A stretch of DNA of 64,000 nucleotides from Rikenellaceae bacterium (GTDB lineage: Bacteria; Bacteroidota; Bacteroidia; Bacteroidales; Rikenellaceae): the NCBI GenBank assembly GCA_015059845.1, contig SUZR01000002.1, positions 186,001 through 250,000 on the forward strand, written 5' to 3'. How positions within the stretch are numbered: the first letter of the stretch is position 1; each line of letters starts with the position of its first letter. The position numbers were made by a program, and so were the translations under genes. Positions 43,897 through 52,976 of this stretch are shown in pieces. A model generated the notes under the pieces. It was given only the letters and a program-made list of their open reading frames with translations, had not been told where the DNA came from and searched no databases.

Positions 43897-45747
43897 TTAC
43901 TTCTCAGCAGGAAGCTCCATCTGGAAAATCTTGCGCACGCGCTCCATATCGTACTTCACGCCACGGTCGTAGTAATATACACCGTTCTGCTCCTGCATTA
44001 CGTCGGTGAGCTGAGTGTAGCAGTAGCCCCACATCTTGTCGCTCATCTCGATAAGTACGCGCACCTGAGCCTCCAGACGCTTGTAGAAGTCCTCCTTGGT
44101 CTTGGCTGCATCGCCATAGCCCCACGCATCACCCTCGGCAGGGTTAGCCTCCATACACTTGATACCACCGAACTCGTCGAGGATATAAGGAATCTCGCCA
44201 TTATATACAGGGAATGTGAAGGGGTCGTTCAGCACACCACGGTTGTAACCGATGTTACCGCGAGGACGTGCCTGAACCTGAGGCTTGCGAGTGAACATAT
44301 CGCCATTGTTGAATACAATATCGCGCAACTTCTCGGGATTCTGCTCGTAGTGGTGCTCGGTCCAGATATCGGTCATAGTCTGCACGCCACCGCTCACGGT
44401 GTTGATAGGACGAGAGGGATCCAACTGCTTGGTGATAGTGTAGATATCAGCCTGGAAACGGGGGAACTCGGTCTCATCGGGCCAGAACTGCTCGTTGAAC
44501 GGAGTCCACGTAACGATTGAGGGGTGGTTCATATCACGAACAACAACATTGCGCCACTCGGCAATGAAGTTACGAGCCGACTCAACATTATTTGCATCGA
44601 AGCCCCAGCTGGGAGCCTCACCCCAAGTAAGATAACCCAACTTATCAGCCCAATAGTGGAAGCGCTCCTCAAATACCTTCTGGTGCAGACGTGCGCCATT
44701 GAAACCGGCTGCCATTGAAAGCTCGATATCCTTCTTCAAGGCTGCATCCGAGGGAGCTGTCCAGATACCATCGGGATAGAAGCCCTGATCCAGCACCAAA
44801 CGCTGGTAGTAAGGCTGATTGTTCAAGTAAATCTTATTGCCTACGGTGTGAATCTTACGCATACCGAAGTATGAGTCAACCTTATCAATTACCTGACCTG
44901 CAGCGTTCTTCAAGATAAGCTCCACATCGTAGAGGAAGGGAGACTCAGGGCTCCACAACTTAGCCTTCTTGATAGGAAGCGTAACGATTGAGCCTGATGC
45001 TACGGGAGCTGTATCGGTTGCAACAACCTTTGCGCCATCCTTCACGTTGATTGTAAGAACATCACCTACGGCGTTACGACGCATAGTGAACTCCATAGTA
45101 ACGGCACTGCGGTCGATGTCGGTGGTGTACTTCACACGCTTGATAGCTGTGGGAGCAACAGCCTCCATCCATACTGTCTGCCAGATACCTGTTGTGCGGG
45201 TGTACATACACTCGAAAGGGCCGTGACGAAGTGACTGCTTACCTGCCGACTGACGACCTGAACGTAAGTCGCTCGATGCTGCCACAACCAAAGAGTGAGT
45301 CTTACCTGCCTCAACAAACTTTGTGATATCAACAGAGAAAGAGTCCGAGCCACCGAAGTGACGGTCAACGAACTGGCCATCAACATAAACCTCTGACTCA
45401 TAATACACAGCGCCGAAGTTCAGCAACACATCCTTGCCGCTCCACTCTGCGGGGATTGTAATCTCGCGCTGATACCAGATGCAGGGAATAAACTCGGTAT
45501 GCTCAACGCCTGAAAGCTTACTCTCGGGTGCAAAAGGCACGATAATCTTACCATCGAAACCCTTGCTCGCCATAAGGTTACGCTCCCAACCAGTCTTTAC
45601 AAGGTCGAGTGTGTACGACCACTCACCATTAAGGTTTACCCACTCCGCACGCTCCATCTGAGGACGGGGATACTCTGCACGAGGCACCTGAGCCATCGCG
45701 CCAGCCCAAATCATAAGGGCCACAACTGCTAAAACTAACTTCTTCAT
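43897..45747 (-). CDS. Secreted glycoside hydrolase family 2 enzyme (paralogue 1)
   Basis: A 616-residue exported enzyme (signal peptide about residues 1-19). GH2 plan: N-terminal jelly roll (WVNLNGEWSY...GAVYYESEVYVDGQFV), immunoglobulin-like domain and TIM barrel. The acid/base Glu419 is in WTPFNEQF and the nucleophile Glu525 in ILDEFGG. Members cleave beta-galactosides, beta-glucuronides or related links. The adjacent galM-galK favour galactose release (inference). Closely similar along its whole length to the next gene upstream. Confidence 0.92.
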   Translation of the reverse strand: MKKLVLAVVALMIWAGAMAQVPRAEYPRPQMERAEWVNLNGEWSYTLDLVKTGWERNLMASKGFDGKIIVPFAPESKLSGVEHTEFIPCIWYQREITIPAEWSGKDVLLNFGAVYYESEVYVDGQFVDRHFGGSDSFSVDITKFVEAGKTHSLVVAASSDLRSGRQSAGKQSLRHGPFECMYTRTTGIWQTVWMEAVAPTAIKRVKYTTDIDRSAVTMEFTMRRNAVGDVLTINVKDGAKVVATDTAPVASGSIVTLPIKKAKLWSPESPFLYDVELILKNAAGQVIDKVDSYFGMRKIHTVGNKIYLNNQPYYQRLVLDQGFYPDGIWTAPSDAALKKDIELSMAAGFNGARLHQKVFEERFHYWADKLGYLTWGEAPSWGFDANNVESARNFIAEWRNVVVRDMNHPSIVTWTPFNEQFWPDETEFPRFQADIYTITKQLDPSRPINTVSGGVQTMTDIWTEHHYEQNPEKLRDIVFNNGDMFTRKPQVQARPRGNIGYNRGVLNDPFTFPVYNGEIPYILDEFGGIKCMEANPAEGDAWGYGDAAKTKEDFYKRLEAQVRVLIEMSDKMWGYCYTQLTDVMQEQNGVYYYDRGVKYDMERVRKIFQMELPAEK

Positions 45748-45785
45748 ATTATCGGTTTTTTGTTTAGATTCTTATTTAGACAATA

Positions 45786-45819
45786 CAAGCCTGCAACGAG
45801 CCAAGTTCGCGCAGGCTTG
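45786..45819. terminator. Intergenic hairpin between the two GH2 genes
   Basis: CAAGCCTGC (45786-45794) pairs perfectly with GCAGGCTTG (45811-45819) with a 16-nt loop. There is no strong T run, so it is possibly a partial terminator or an mRNA-stabilising structure. Confidence 0.5.
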
Positions 45820-45830
45820 CATCTATTATC

Positions 45831-47648
45831 TTACTGCTCATAACCCGGAGCAGCCATCTGGAAGATAGCCTTCACGCGCTCCATATCATACTTATTACCT
45901 CTGTTAAAGTAATATACACCATTCTGCTCCTGCTCAACATCGGTGAGCTGCGTGTAGCAGAATCCGCAAATCTTATCGCTGTGGTCGATGATAGCCTTCA
46001 CCTGCGACTCCAGACGTTTGTAGAAGTCCTCCTTCGTTGGAGCGGCATTACCATAACCCCACGCATTCTCCTCAGAAGGATTAGCCTCGGCACACTTGAT
46101 ACCGCCAAACTCGTCGATGATGTAAGGCACCTTACCATCATAGTAGAGGTGGTTGATGGTGTTGGGATGCACCTTGCCAGGAGCCTGCGGCTGGTAGAAC
46201 TTCTCGCCATCGAAGAGCTGAGTGTGCAACTTAGCACCATCCTGCTGGTAGCTATGCGATGTACAGAAATCAGAGATAACATACAGACCACCACTAACGG
46301 TATTCACGGGACGTGAGGGGTCCAGCTTACGTGTCAACTCATATACATCCGTAAGGAAGCGACCCATCTGGTTGCTGGTCGCAGCCCACTCCTCGTTGAA
46401 GGGAGTCCACGTTACCAATGCTGGGTGGTTGCGGTCACGAACAACGATGTTTGTCCACTCACCGATAAAGTTACGTGCAGCAACGGGAGATGAAGAGTCT
46501 TTACCCCACGATGCCATCTCGCCCCATACAAGGTAGCCGAGCTTATCTGCCCAGTAGTAGAAGCGCTCCTCAAACACCTTCTGGTGCAGACGTGCGCCAT
46601 TGAAACCGGCAGCCATAGACATCTCGATGTCGGCCTTCAACGCAGCATCCGAGGGAGCTGTCCACACACCATCGGGATAGAAGCCCTGATCCAATACCAA
46701 ACGCTGGTAGTAGGGCTTATTGTTCAAGTAAATCTTTGTGCCATCGATATGAATCTTACGCATACCTACGTAAGCATCAACCTTATCTACGGTCTGACCT
46801 GCGGCATTCTTAACCTCATAAACAACATCGTAGAGGAATGGAGACTCGGGGCTCCACAACTTAGGCTTCTTAACAGGGATAACTACGGGGATACCCTGCG
46901 CAGCAACAACATCAGCCTTAGCCACAACCTTATCGCCATCCTTCACACTGATAACAAAGCGGTTACCGCCAGCATAGCCGTAGAATGTGGGAGTTACAAC
47001 AATCTGATTCTGGTCGATATCGGTCATAACCTGCACGCGCTCCAGACCGCAAGCATCCACAGCCTCCATCCATACGGTCTGCCAGATACCTGTTGTACGG
47101 GTGTACATACAGCCGTATGAGTTCAGACGGTGTGACTGCTTACCGCCGGGCAGCTGCTCGCTACGAACATCGCTCTCGGCGTGAACAACCAGGTTATGCT
47201 CCTTACCATCGGCAACGAAGGGGGTGATGTCGAAAGAGAAAGAGTCCGAACCACCATAGTGGCGGCCGACAAACTTACCATCGATATATACTTCTGACTC
47301 ATAATATACTGCACCGAAGTTCAGCTTCACGCTCTTCTCTGCCCACGCTGCGGGAATCTGAATCGTGCGCTGATACCACACGCCATTGATAAACTCGGTG
47401 TGGGCAATACCTGAGAGCTTACTCTCGGGAGCAAACGGAACGATAATTTTGCTATCGAAGCCCTTGCTATTGTAAAAATCGCGCTCGTGGCCTGTGTCAG
47501 CCAAATCGAGCGTGAAGCTCCATTCACCATTCAGGTTCACCCAATCGGCACGCTCAAACTGCGGACGAGGATACTCAGCGCGAGGCTGCTGTGCAAACGA
47601 TGCCACGGCAAAAAAGAGTGCCACGACAGTCAGAATCTTAAATTTCAT
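45831..47648 (-). CDS. Secreted glycoside hydrolase family 2 enzyme (paralogue 2)
   Basis: A 605-residue exported enzyme (signal peptide about residues 1-19) with the same domain plan as the downstream gene. Long shared stretches include APESKLSG, GAVYYESEVY, YTRTTGIWQTVWMEAV, LHQKVFEERF and IDEFGGIKC, so the pair arose by tandem duplication. The catalytic Glu residues are conserved (WTPFNEEW and IIDEFGG). The barrel regions are much closer than the middle immunoglobulin-like domain, which suggests divergence in substrate contacts. First gene of the five-gene cluster, with a full promoter. Confidence 0.92.
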   Translation of the reverse strand: MKFKILTVVALFFAVASFAQQPRAEYPRPQFERADWVNLNGEWSFTLDLADTGHERDFYNSKGFDSKIIVPFAPESKLSGIAHTEFINGVWYQRTIQIPAAWAEKSVKLNFGAVYYESEVYIDGKFVGRHYGGSDSFSFDITPFVADGKEHNLVVHAESDVRSEQLPGGKQSHRLNSYGCMYTRTTGIWQTVWMEAVDACGLERVQVMTDIDQNQIVVTPTFYGYAGGNRFVISVKDGDKVVAKADVVAAQGIPVVIPVKKPKLWSPESPFLYDVVYEVKNAAGQTVDKVDAYVGMRKIHIDGTKIYLNNKPYYQRLVLDQGFYPDGVWTAPSDAALKADIEMSMAAGFNGARLHQKVFEERFYYWADKLGYLVWGEMASWGKDSSSPVAARNFIGEWTNIVVRDRNHPALVTWTPFNEEWAATSNQMGRFLTDVYELTRKLDPSRPVNTVSGGLYVISDFCTSHSYQQDGAKLHTQLFDGEKFYQPQAPGKVHPNTINHLYYDGKVPYIIDEFGGIKCAEANPSEENAWGYGNAAPTKEDFYKRLESQVKAIIDHSDKICGFCYTQLTDVEQEQNGVYYFNRGNKYDMERVKAIFQMAAPGYEQ

Positions 47649-47681
47649 AATTACGTATGATGTTTTAGGTTAATATTCTCA

Positions 47682-47712
47682 CAAATATACGCTTTTTTTA
47701 TCAAACAGCAAA
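47682..47712 (-). promoter_or_regulatory. Promoter of the GH2-galM-galK-esterase cluster
   Basis: Minus-strand TATATTTG (47682-47689) and TTTG (47709-47712) with a 19-bp spacer, a full match 34 bp before the first GH2 gene. Confidence 0.75.
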
Positions 47713-47741
47713 GCTGACACCCACTTTATAGACAAAAATAA

Positions 47742-47772
47742 AAGAGGATTACCCAGAAAGGATAATCCTCTT
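47742..47772 (-). terminator. Terminator after the purine permease gene
   Basis: AAGAGGATTA (47742-47751) and TAATCCTCTT (47763-47772) form a perfect stem. On the minus strand it is followed by a T-rich tract. Confidence 0.85.
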
Positions 47773-47796
47773 ATTTCAAGCCAATGCGCAACCCCT

Positions 47797-49089
47797 CTAA
47801 ATAAAGATATATTTGAGGATAAACAGCACGGCAAGGATATACATCGCAGGGGTGATACGCTTGAAGTTTCCGCACAAGGCATTAAGTATCACGTAGCTGA
47901 TCATACCCATCAAAATACCATCAGAGATAGAGTAAACCATAGGCATCATAATGATGGTAACAAATGCCGGAATAGACTCTGCATAATCATCGAATGGAAT
48001 ATTCTTAATGGGGCTCATCATAAACAGACCTACGATAACCAATACGGGAGCCGTAGCAGCCGCAGGGATAGCCAAGAATATCGGCGAGAAGAAGAGGGCA
48101 ATAGCAAAGCAGGCAGCCACAGCAAATGCTGTAAGACCCGTGCGACCACCCTGGGCAACACCCGACGCACTCTCAACGTAAGTTGTTGTGGTAGAGGTAC
48201 CGAGGCACGCGCCGATAGTAGTTGCGATAGAGTCGGCCATAAAAGCCTCCTTAATGCGAGGGATGCGGCCATCAGCGCCAATGATATTAGCCTTCGTGCA
48301 GACACCCACCAGCGTACCGATAGTATCGAACATATCAATAAAGAGGAAGGTGAATACCACTACAACCATATCGAGCGACAACACGTGATTCCACTCAAAC
48401 TGGCAGAAGATATCCGACAACGAGTGAGGCATAGAGACCACTCCGTTATACTCGGTAAGACCCATAGGAATACCGATAATGGTAGTGACCAGAATACCGA
48501 TAAGCAGGCCGCCGCGCACATCCTTGATAACAAGCACACCCGTAACAACAAGACCAATGAGGCCGAGCAGAGCGCTACCCGACGTAATATCGCCCAACGA
48601 CACGAGCGTAGCATCGTTATTGACAACGATACCCGCATTCTGCAAGCCGATAAAGGCGATAAAAAGGCCAATACCCGCTCCAATAGCATTCTTAAGCGAG
48701 GCGGGGATAGCATTGACTATGGCCTCACGCAGATTGGTGAGCGTAAGCACTATAAAAATCAAGCCCTCGATAAATACAGCTGTCAATGCAAATTGCCAAG
48801 AGTAGCCCATACCCATACAAACCGTATAGACAAAGAAGGCATTAAGGCCCATACCGGGAGCCAATCCGAAGGGCATCTTAGCCAACAGAGCCATTGCTAC
48901 CGTTCCGATGATAGCAGCCAATGCCGTAGCGGTAAAGACAGCTCCGGCAGACATACCCTCCAGCTGGCTGAACATAGCAGGATTTACGGCCAGGATATAC
49001 GACATCGTAAGGAAGGTTGTAAGACCTGCCAACAGCTCCGTGCGGACGGTTGTTTTCGTGGGGTCATACCCAAAAAGTTTCTTCAACAT
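47797..49089 (-). CDS. AzgA-type NCS2 purine (guanine/hypoxanthine/adenine) permease
   Basis: A 430-residue inner-membrane transporter from ATG 49089, with about a dozen hydrophobic helices. AzgA-type signatures are TELLAGLTTFLTMSYILAVNP, GLAPGMGLNAFF, GAGIGLFIAFIGLQNAGI and SASGVAQGGRTGLTA. By family it imports purine bases by proton symport. The frame is open to 49125, but that part precedes the typical MLKKLFGY start. It is 23 bp after the DUF5020 gene, so they form an operon. Confidence 0.92.
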   Translation of the reverse strand: MLKKLFGYDPTKTTVRTELLAGLTTFLTMSYILAVNPAMFSQLEGMSAGAVFTATALAAIIGTVAMALLAKMPFGLAPGMGLNAFFVYTVCMGMGYSWQFALTAVFIEGLIFIVLTLTNLREAIVNAIPASLKNAIGAGIGLFIAFIGLQNAGIVVNNDATLVSLGDITSGSALLGLIGLVVTGVLVIKDVRGGLLIGILVTTIIGIPMGLTEYNGVVSMPHSLSDIFCQFEWNHVLSLDMVVVVFTFLFIDMFDTIGTLVGVCTKANIIGADGRIPRIKEAFMADSIATTIGACLGTSTTTTYVESASGVAQGGRTGLTAFAVAACFAIALFFSPIFLAIPAAATAPVLVIVGLFMMSPIKNIPFDDYAESIPAFVTIIMMPMVYSISDGILMGMISYVILNALCGNFKRITPAMYILAVLFILKYIFI

Positions 49090-49112
49090 AATATAAATGG
49101 TTTTTAGTTTAA

Positions 49113-49853
49113 TCAGAATGACCACTTAGCCGCCAACGTAGGAACAACATAGAATCCCTTAGCAACAAAGTTGTTAGATACCTCAACCTCAGTACCAACG
49201 CTGAGCTTCACGTTATCCCAACCCTTGATGTTGTTGAGATTCAACCAGAACTGCGGCTCGGCGAGCAGGATGTGCGATGTACCCTGCCAAGCGCGGCACT
49301 CGCGCCAGAAATCGATAAAGCCTGAGAATGAGCACCATCCGTGTGCGAAGTTAATGCCCCACACACCTGTAATCTGGAAGTTATGCTCCTGACTCTTGCC
49401 CGCAGCATTAACCGTGTGAGGGATTAATTTATACATCATCGACAGCGACCACGTCTTACTGAAATCCTTCGAGTGACCCGAGTAAGTTGCACCCGCTAGC
49501 CAGCAGTCGTTATATGAGCCAGCCGACTTATTCATACCGCCATTATACTCGGCGTGAATCGACAGCCAATTCATCTTGCTCTGCTGCCAGAAACAGAACT
49601 CGCGCGCAATCTCCCAATATGCGCCCTTCACGCCCGAAGCGTAATCCAAATCTATAAAGAAGAACGTACTACCGAATGAGTCCGGGCGGAACATCTCAAC
49701 GGTAGTTGTCAACTGGGGACGACCGTAATAATCCTCCGTCTTACCCAATTCATCATACATTCCGCGACCAAAATCATAGTGCAACTGTACATTTTGTGCC
49801 ATAGCAATATGACTCACGGCTAAAAAAAACGCGACAGTCAATAATCTCTTCAT
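49113..49853 (-). CDS. DUF5020 family outer-membrane protein
   Basis: A 246-residue exported protein from ATG 49853 with a signal peptide (MKRLLTVAFFLAVSHIAMAQ). The rest is beta-strand-like with many aromatics and ends in AAKWSF, whose terminal Phe is typical of outer-membrane barrels. I recognise the DUF5020 family; its shape resembles nucleoside-channel (Tsx-like) barrels. It is in one operon with a purine-base permease, so a purine/nucleoside channel role is a reasonable inference, not shown. The frame extends upstream to 49916, past the promoter -7 element. Confidence 0.8.
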   Translation of the reverse strand: MKRLLTVAFFLAVSHIAMAQNVQLHYDFGRGMYDELGKTEDYYGRPQLTTTVEMFRPDSFGSTFFFIDLDYASGVKGAYWEIAREFCFWQQSKMNWLSIHAEYNGGMNKSAGSYNDCWLAGATYSGHSKDFSKTWSLSMMYKLIPHTVNAAGKSQEHNFQITGVWGINFAHGWCSFSGFIDFWRECRAWQGTSHILLAEPQFWLNLNNIKGWDNVKLSVGTEVEVSNNFVAKGFYVVPTLAAKWSF

Positions 49854-49893
49854 ATTTTTAGGTTTTAGTGAATAGCTCAGAATATAGTTTATA

Positions 49894-49901
49894 CAAATAT
49901 A
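49894..49901 (-). promoter_or_regulatory. Promoter -7 element of the DUF5020-permease operon
   Basis: CAAATATA reads TATATTTG on the minus strand, 40 bp before ATG 49853. It lies inside the open-frame extension and so supports the shorter protein. Confidence 0.55.
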
Positions 49902-49963
49902 GGATATTACAGCCAATAAATCACATTTTTAGGCCAAAAGATTGCTCCTAAGCATAAAAATTC

Positions 49964-49990
49964 GGTGGGCGCCCTATTAGGACGCCCACC
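49964..49990. terminator. Terminator after the threonine dehydrogenase gene
   Basis: GGTGGGCG (49964-49971) and CGCCCACC (49983-49990), a perfect GC-rich stem with an 11-nt loop. On the minus strand AATTTTT follows. Confidence 0.85.
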
Positions 49991-50019
49991 TCTCTCAACT
50001 ATTACAATTATCTTTATCG

Positions 50020-50961
50020 CTAAAGATTCTTTTTACGGATTGCCTCCAGCATATCGTCTGTCATCGCAGACAAATCCCACTGCGGCTTCCAACCCCACTC
50101 CTCGCGTGCGCAAGAGTCATCAAGGCTATTAGGCCAACTTTCGGCAATACCCTGCTTCACAGGGTCAATACGATAGGTCATTCTAAAATCGGGAATACGC
50201 TTGCGTATCTCGTTATAGATGATATCGGGAGTAAAGCTCATTGACGCGATGTTGAAGCTATTACGGTGGCGCAACTTATTGGGGTCAGCCTCCATCAACT
50301 CTACCATAGCTCGCAAAGCGTCAGGCATATACATCATATCCATATATACATCACGTACCGGGCAGACAAACTTCTCGCCCTTAACGGCTGCATAGTAAAT
50401 CTCAACAGCATAGTCGGTAGTACCGCCACCAGGCAGGGTAACATTCGAGATGATACCGGGGAAACGTACCGAGCGTGTATCTACACCATAGCGTGTGTAG
50501 TAGTAGTTCGAGAGCAACTCGCCCGTAACCTTACAAACACCATACATCGTATCGGGCTGCATCACCACATCCTGAGGTGTTTTGTCGCGGGGGAAGTCAC
50601 CACCGAAAGCACCGATAGACGAGGGGGTAAAGACTGCGCAGTTATACTCACGTGCCACCTCCAAAGAGTTGTTCAACGCTCCCATATTGATATTCCACGC
50701 CAGCTGGGGATTCTTCTCACCCGTAGCCGAGAGCAGAGCAACCAAATTGAAAATGGTATCAATACCGTTCTTATGAACCGTATAGGCCATCTTATCGCGG
50801 TCCAAAACATCCAACTGAACGAACGGGCCGTCACCAGCCAACTCTTCGTTATGTCTAAGGTCGGCTGCAATAACATTCGAGCCGCCATATATATTACGCA
50901 GATAGCCCGTCAACTCTGAACCAATCTGGCCACCTGCACCTACGATAAGAATCTTTTTCAT
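50020..50961 (-). CDS. SDR-type L-threonine 3-dehydrogenase
   Basis: Oxidises L-threonine to 2-amino-3-ketobutyrate with NAD. From ATG 50961 the protein is 313 residues. The extended-SDR NAD loop is GAGGQIGSE, the catalytic motif is YGVCK (Tyr and Lys), and upstream Ser/Thr are in FTPSSIGAFG. RFPGIIS...PGGGTTDYAV and SWPNSLDDSCAREEW are stretches I associate with the GalE-like threonine dehydrogenases of Bacteroidetes and Flavobacteria, distinct from zinc-type Tdh. The longer frame start (50988) lies at the promoter element. Monocistronic. Confidence 0.88.
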   Translation of the reverse strand: MKKILIVGAGGQIGSELTGYLRNIYGGSNVIAADLRHNEELAGDGPFVQLDVLDRDKMAYTVHKNGIDTIFNLVALLSATGEKNPQLAWNINMGALNNSLEVAREYNCAVFTPSSIGAFGGDFPRDKTPQDVVMQPDTMYGVCKVTGELLSNYYYTRYGVDTRSVRFPGIISNVTLPGGGTTDYAVEIYYAAVKGEKFVCPVRDVYMDMMYMPDALRAMVELMEADPNKLRHRNSFNIASMSFTPDIIYNEIRKRIPDFRMTYRIDPVKQGIAESWPNSLDDSCAREEWGWKPQWDLSAMTDDMLEAIRKKNL

Positions 50962-50985
50962 AAGATATATCTTCGATATTTTATG

Positions 50986-50993
50986 CAAAGATA
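50986..50993 (-). promoter_or_regulatory. Promoter -7 element of the threonine dehydrogenase gene
   Basis: CAAAGATA reads TATCTTTG on the minus strand, a perfect -7 element, 24 bp before ATG 50961. The nearest TTTG (51017-51020) is 23 bp away, slightly long. Confidence 0.55.
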
Positions 50994-51208
50994 ATATTTT
51001 TTCTTTTACAACATCACAAAAAAAGATATTTATATTTCCATTTTTTCAAAAAAAACACTTTTAGCTATCATTATCGCACGAAACTTTATCCTTAACGACA
51101 AATCATTTCCTCGCCCGCCTATCTCGGCCGATTCCACTACTATTGGCCGTATTTACACCTCCACGACAAACATATCCGAAAAACATTGGTCTATTTTGGA
51201 TATAATGT

Positions 51209-51240
51209 TTTGGGCGTTCACAATAAAATTTATAATTTTG
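51209..51240 (+). promoter_or_regulatory. Promoter of the GH99-like lipoprotein gene
   Basis: TTTG (51209-51212), 20-bp spacer, TAATTTTG (51233-51240), a full match 26 bp before the start codon. Confidence 0.75.
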
Positions 51241-51266
51241 TTGAAGAAACCTTAAAATAAGCAGAT

Positions 51267-52442
51267 ATGAAAAAAGGAATTTTGATTCTGTGTGCAGTCG
51301 TTTTGGCTTTTGCCTATGGTTGCAATACAAAACCTGCCACACCCGTTGCGGACGACTATCGCGTGTGTGCTTTTATATGGCCCTCGTGCCACGATGATTC
51401 ATTAGGCCGCACCAACTGGGAGCAGGGCATAGGAGAGTGGGAAGTTATCAAGAAGGGTGACCCCCGTTTCCCCGGACACTACCAGCCCAAGCAGCCCTTG
51501 TGGGGATATGAGATGGACAACGACCCCGTAGTTGTTGAGAAGTGGATTCAGACTGCATTGGAATATGGAGTAAATACATTTGTATATGACTGGTACTGGT
51601 TTGACCACTACCCCTATCTTGAGAGTGCCCTGAACGACGGCTTCCTGAAGGCTCCGTCAAACGAGAAGATGGAGTTCTTCATTATGTGGGCCAACCACGA
51701 TGTCAAGCATAACTATTGGAATTACCACAAATGGCAGGACAACGAGTCTATCCTGTGGCACGGAGCAATCGACCCCAACGACTTCCCGAAGATTGTTGAC
51801 AGAGTCATTAACCAATATTTCAAGCGCCCGAACTATACCAAGATTGACGGCTGCCCCGTATTTGCAATCTTCAGCACGGAGAACTTCATCAAGAGCTTCG
51901 GAACGCAGGAGGCTGCCATCAAGGCTATGGAGTATATGCGCGAAGAGGTGCGCAAGGCTGGCTTCCCCGATATGCACTATATGATGATGGATGGCGGCGG
52001 ATTCCCATACAACGAGGGCAATAAGGCAAGAGTTGACAACAGAATGTTCCTGAAGCCCGACAGCTGGGCTCTATATAATATGGGTGGCTTTGACCCCGAT
52101 TATATGCGTCACGGACAGAACGCCATTGACTATCGCAACGGCTGGGATAGCTATATGGATATTCCCGTATTCCCCACCGTATCTATCGGCTGGGATGACA
52201 CGCCCCGATTCCCCGCAAAGGGCGAGAATGATGTTACCCGCTTCAACCACTCACCCGAGGCATTCAAGAACTTCCTTAAGGAGGCTAAACGATATGCCGA
52301 CGAGCACCCCGAGCAGCCTAAGTTCGTGATGATTAACGCCTGGAACGAATGGGTAGAGGGTAGCTACCTGTTGCCCGACCGCTATTGGGGCTACGGCTGG
52401 CTAGAGGCCGTGAAGGAGGTTTTCGGTCCCGTTAAGGAGTAA
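51267..52442 (+). CDS. GH99-like (WbsX-type) domain lipoprotein
   Basis: A 391-residue lipoprotein (lipobox AYGC, Cys19). It has a TIM-barrel domain with the GH99/GT-WbsX-like features VNTFVYDWYWFD, FFIMWANHD, GCPVFAIFSTENF and a C-terminal FVMINAWNEWVEGSYLLPD, where AWNEWxE is the family hallmark. GH99 enzymes are endo-alpha-mannanases, but this related group is uncharacterised, so the substrate is open. It is followed 47 bp later by the cyclophilin gene. Confidence 0.88.
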   Translation: MKKGILILCAVVLAFAYGCNTKPATPVADDYRVCAFIWPSCHDDSLGRTNWEQGIGEWEVIKKGDPRFPGHYQPKQPLWGYEMDNDPVVVEKWIQTALEYGVNTFVYDWYWFDHYPYLESALNDGFLKAPSNEKMEFFIMWANHDVKHNYWNYHKWQDNESILWHGAIDPNDFPKIVDRVINQYFKRPNYTKIDGCPVFAIFSTENFIKSFGTQEAAIKAMEYMREEVRKAGFPDMHYMMMDGGGFPYNEGNKARVDNRMFLKPDSWALYNMGGFDPDYMRHGQNAIDYRNGWDSYMDIPVFPTVSIGWDDTPRFPAKGENDVTRFNHSPEAFKNFLKEAKRYADEHPEQPKFVMINAWNEWVEGSYLLPDRYWGYGWLEAVKEVFGPVKE

Positions 52443-52489
52443 CCGTACTATTTGAATAAGATTTAACCTGAATAAAACTGAAATATATT

Positions 52490-52927
52490 ATGAAATACGC
52501 AATTATCTCTACCGAGAAGGGCGATATGAAAGCTGAGCTTTTCGTTGACGAAACACCCATCGCCGCAGGTAACTTCATCAAGTTGGCTGAGAGCCGTTTT
52601 TATGATGGTCTCACCTTCCACCGTGTTATTCCCGACTTCGTGATTCAGGGCGGTTGCCCGCGTGGTGACGGCACGGGAGGACCGGGTTACACCATCGACT
52701 GCGAAACATCCGCTCCGCGTCAGTACCACGACCGTGGCGTGATGTCGATGGCTCACCGTGGCCGTAACACGGGTGGCTCGCAGTTCTTCATCTGCCATAA
52801 CCGCCGCAACACGCAGCATCTGGATGGCGTACACACCTGCTTTGGTCAGGTTGTGGAGGGTTTAGACGTAATTGACGATATCCGCCCGGGCGATTTGATT
52901 CTCTCAGTCACCATCGTAGAGGAGTAA
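52490..52927 (+). CDS. Cyclophilin-type peptidylprolyl isomerase
   Basis: A 145-residue single-domain cytoplasmic cyclophilin without signal peptide. Active-site residues are present in [13 protein letters not shown] (Arg, Phe), [17 protein letters not shown] (Gln, Phe) and [15 protein letters not shown] (His). The Trp of human cyclophilin is His here, as in most bacterial forms. It catalyses cis-trans isomerisation of prolyl bonds. Confidence 0.93.
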   Translation: MKYAIISTEKGDMKAELFVDETPIAAGNFIKLAESRFYDGLTFHRVIPDFVIQGGCPRGDGTGGPGYTIDCETSAPRQYHDRGVMSMAHRGRNTGGSQFFICHNRRNTQHLDGVHTCFGQVVEGLDVIDDIRPGDLILSVTIVEE

Positions 52928-52976
52928 ATAAGTAGGCTCGGCACGGTCGAGCCTCTTTTGCATAAAAATATTAGTT

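Noticed and set aside
40051..47648. Complete polysaccharide utilisation locus
   Set aside because: No SusC/SusD-like pair and no hybrid two-component or ECF regulator is present; it is only an enzyme cluster.
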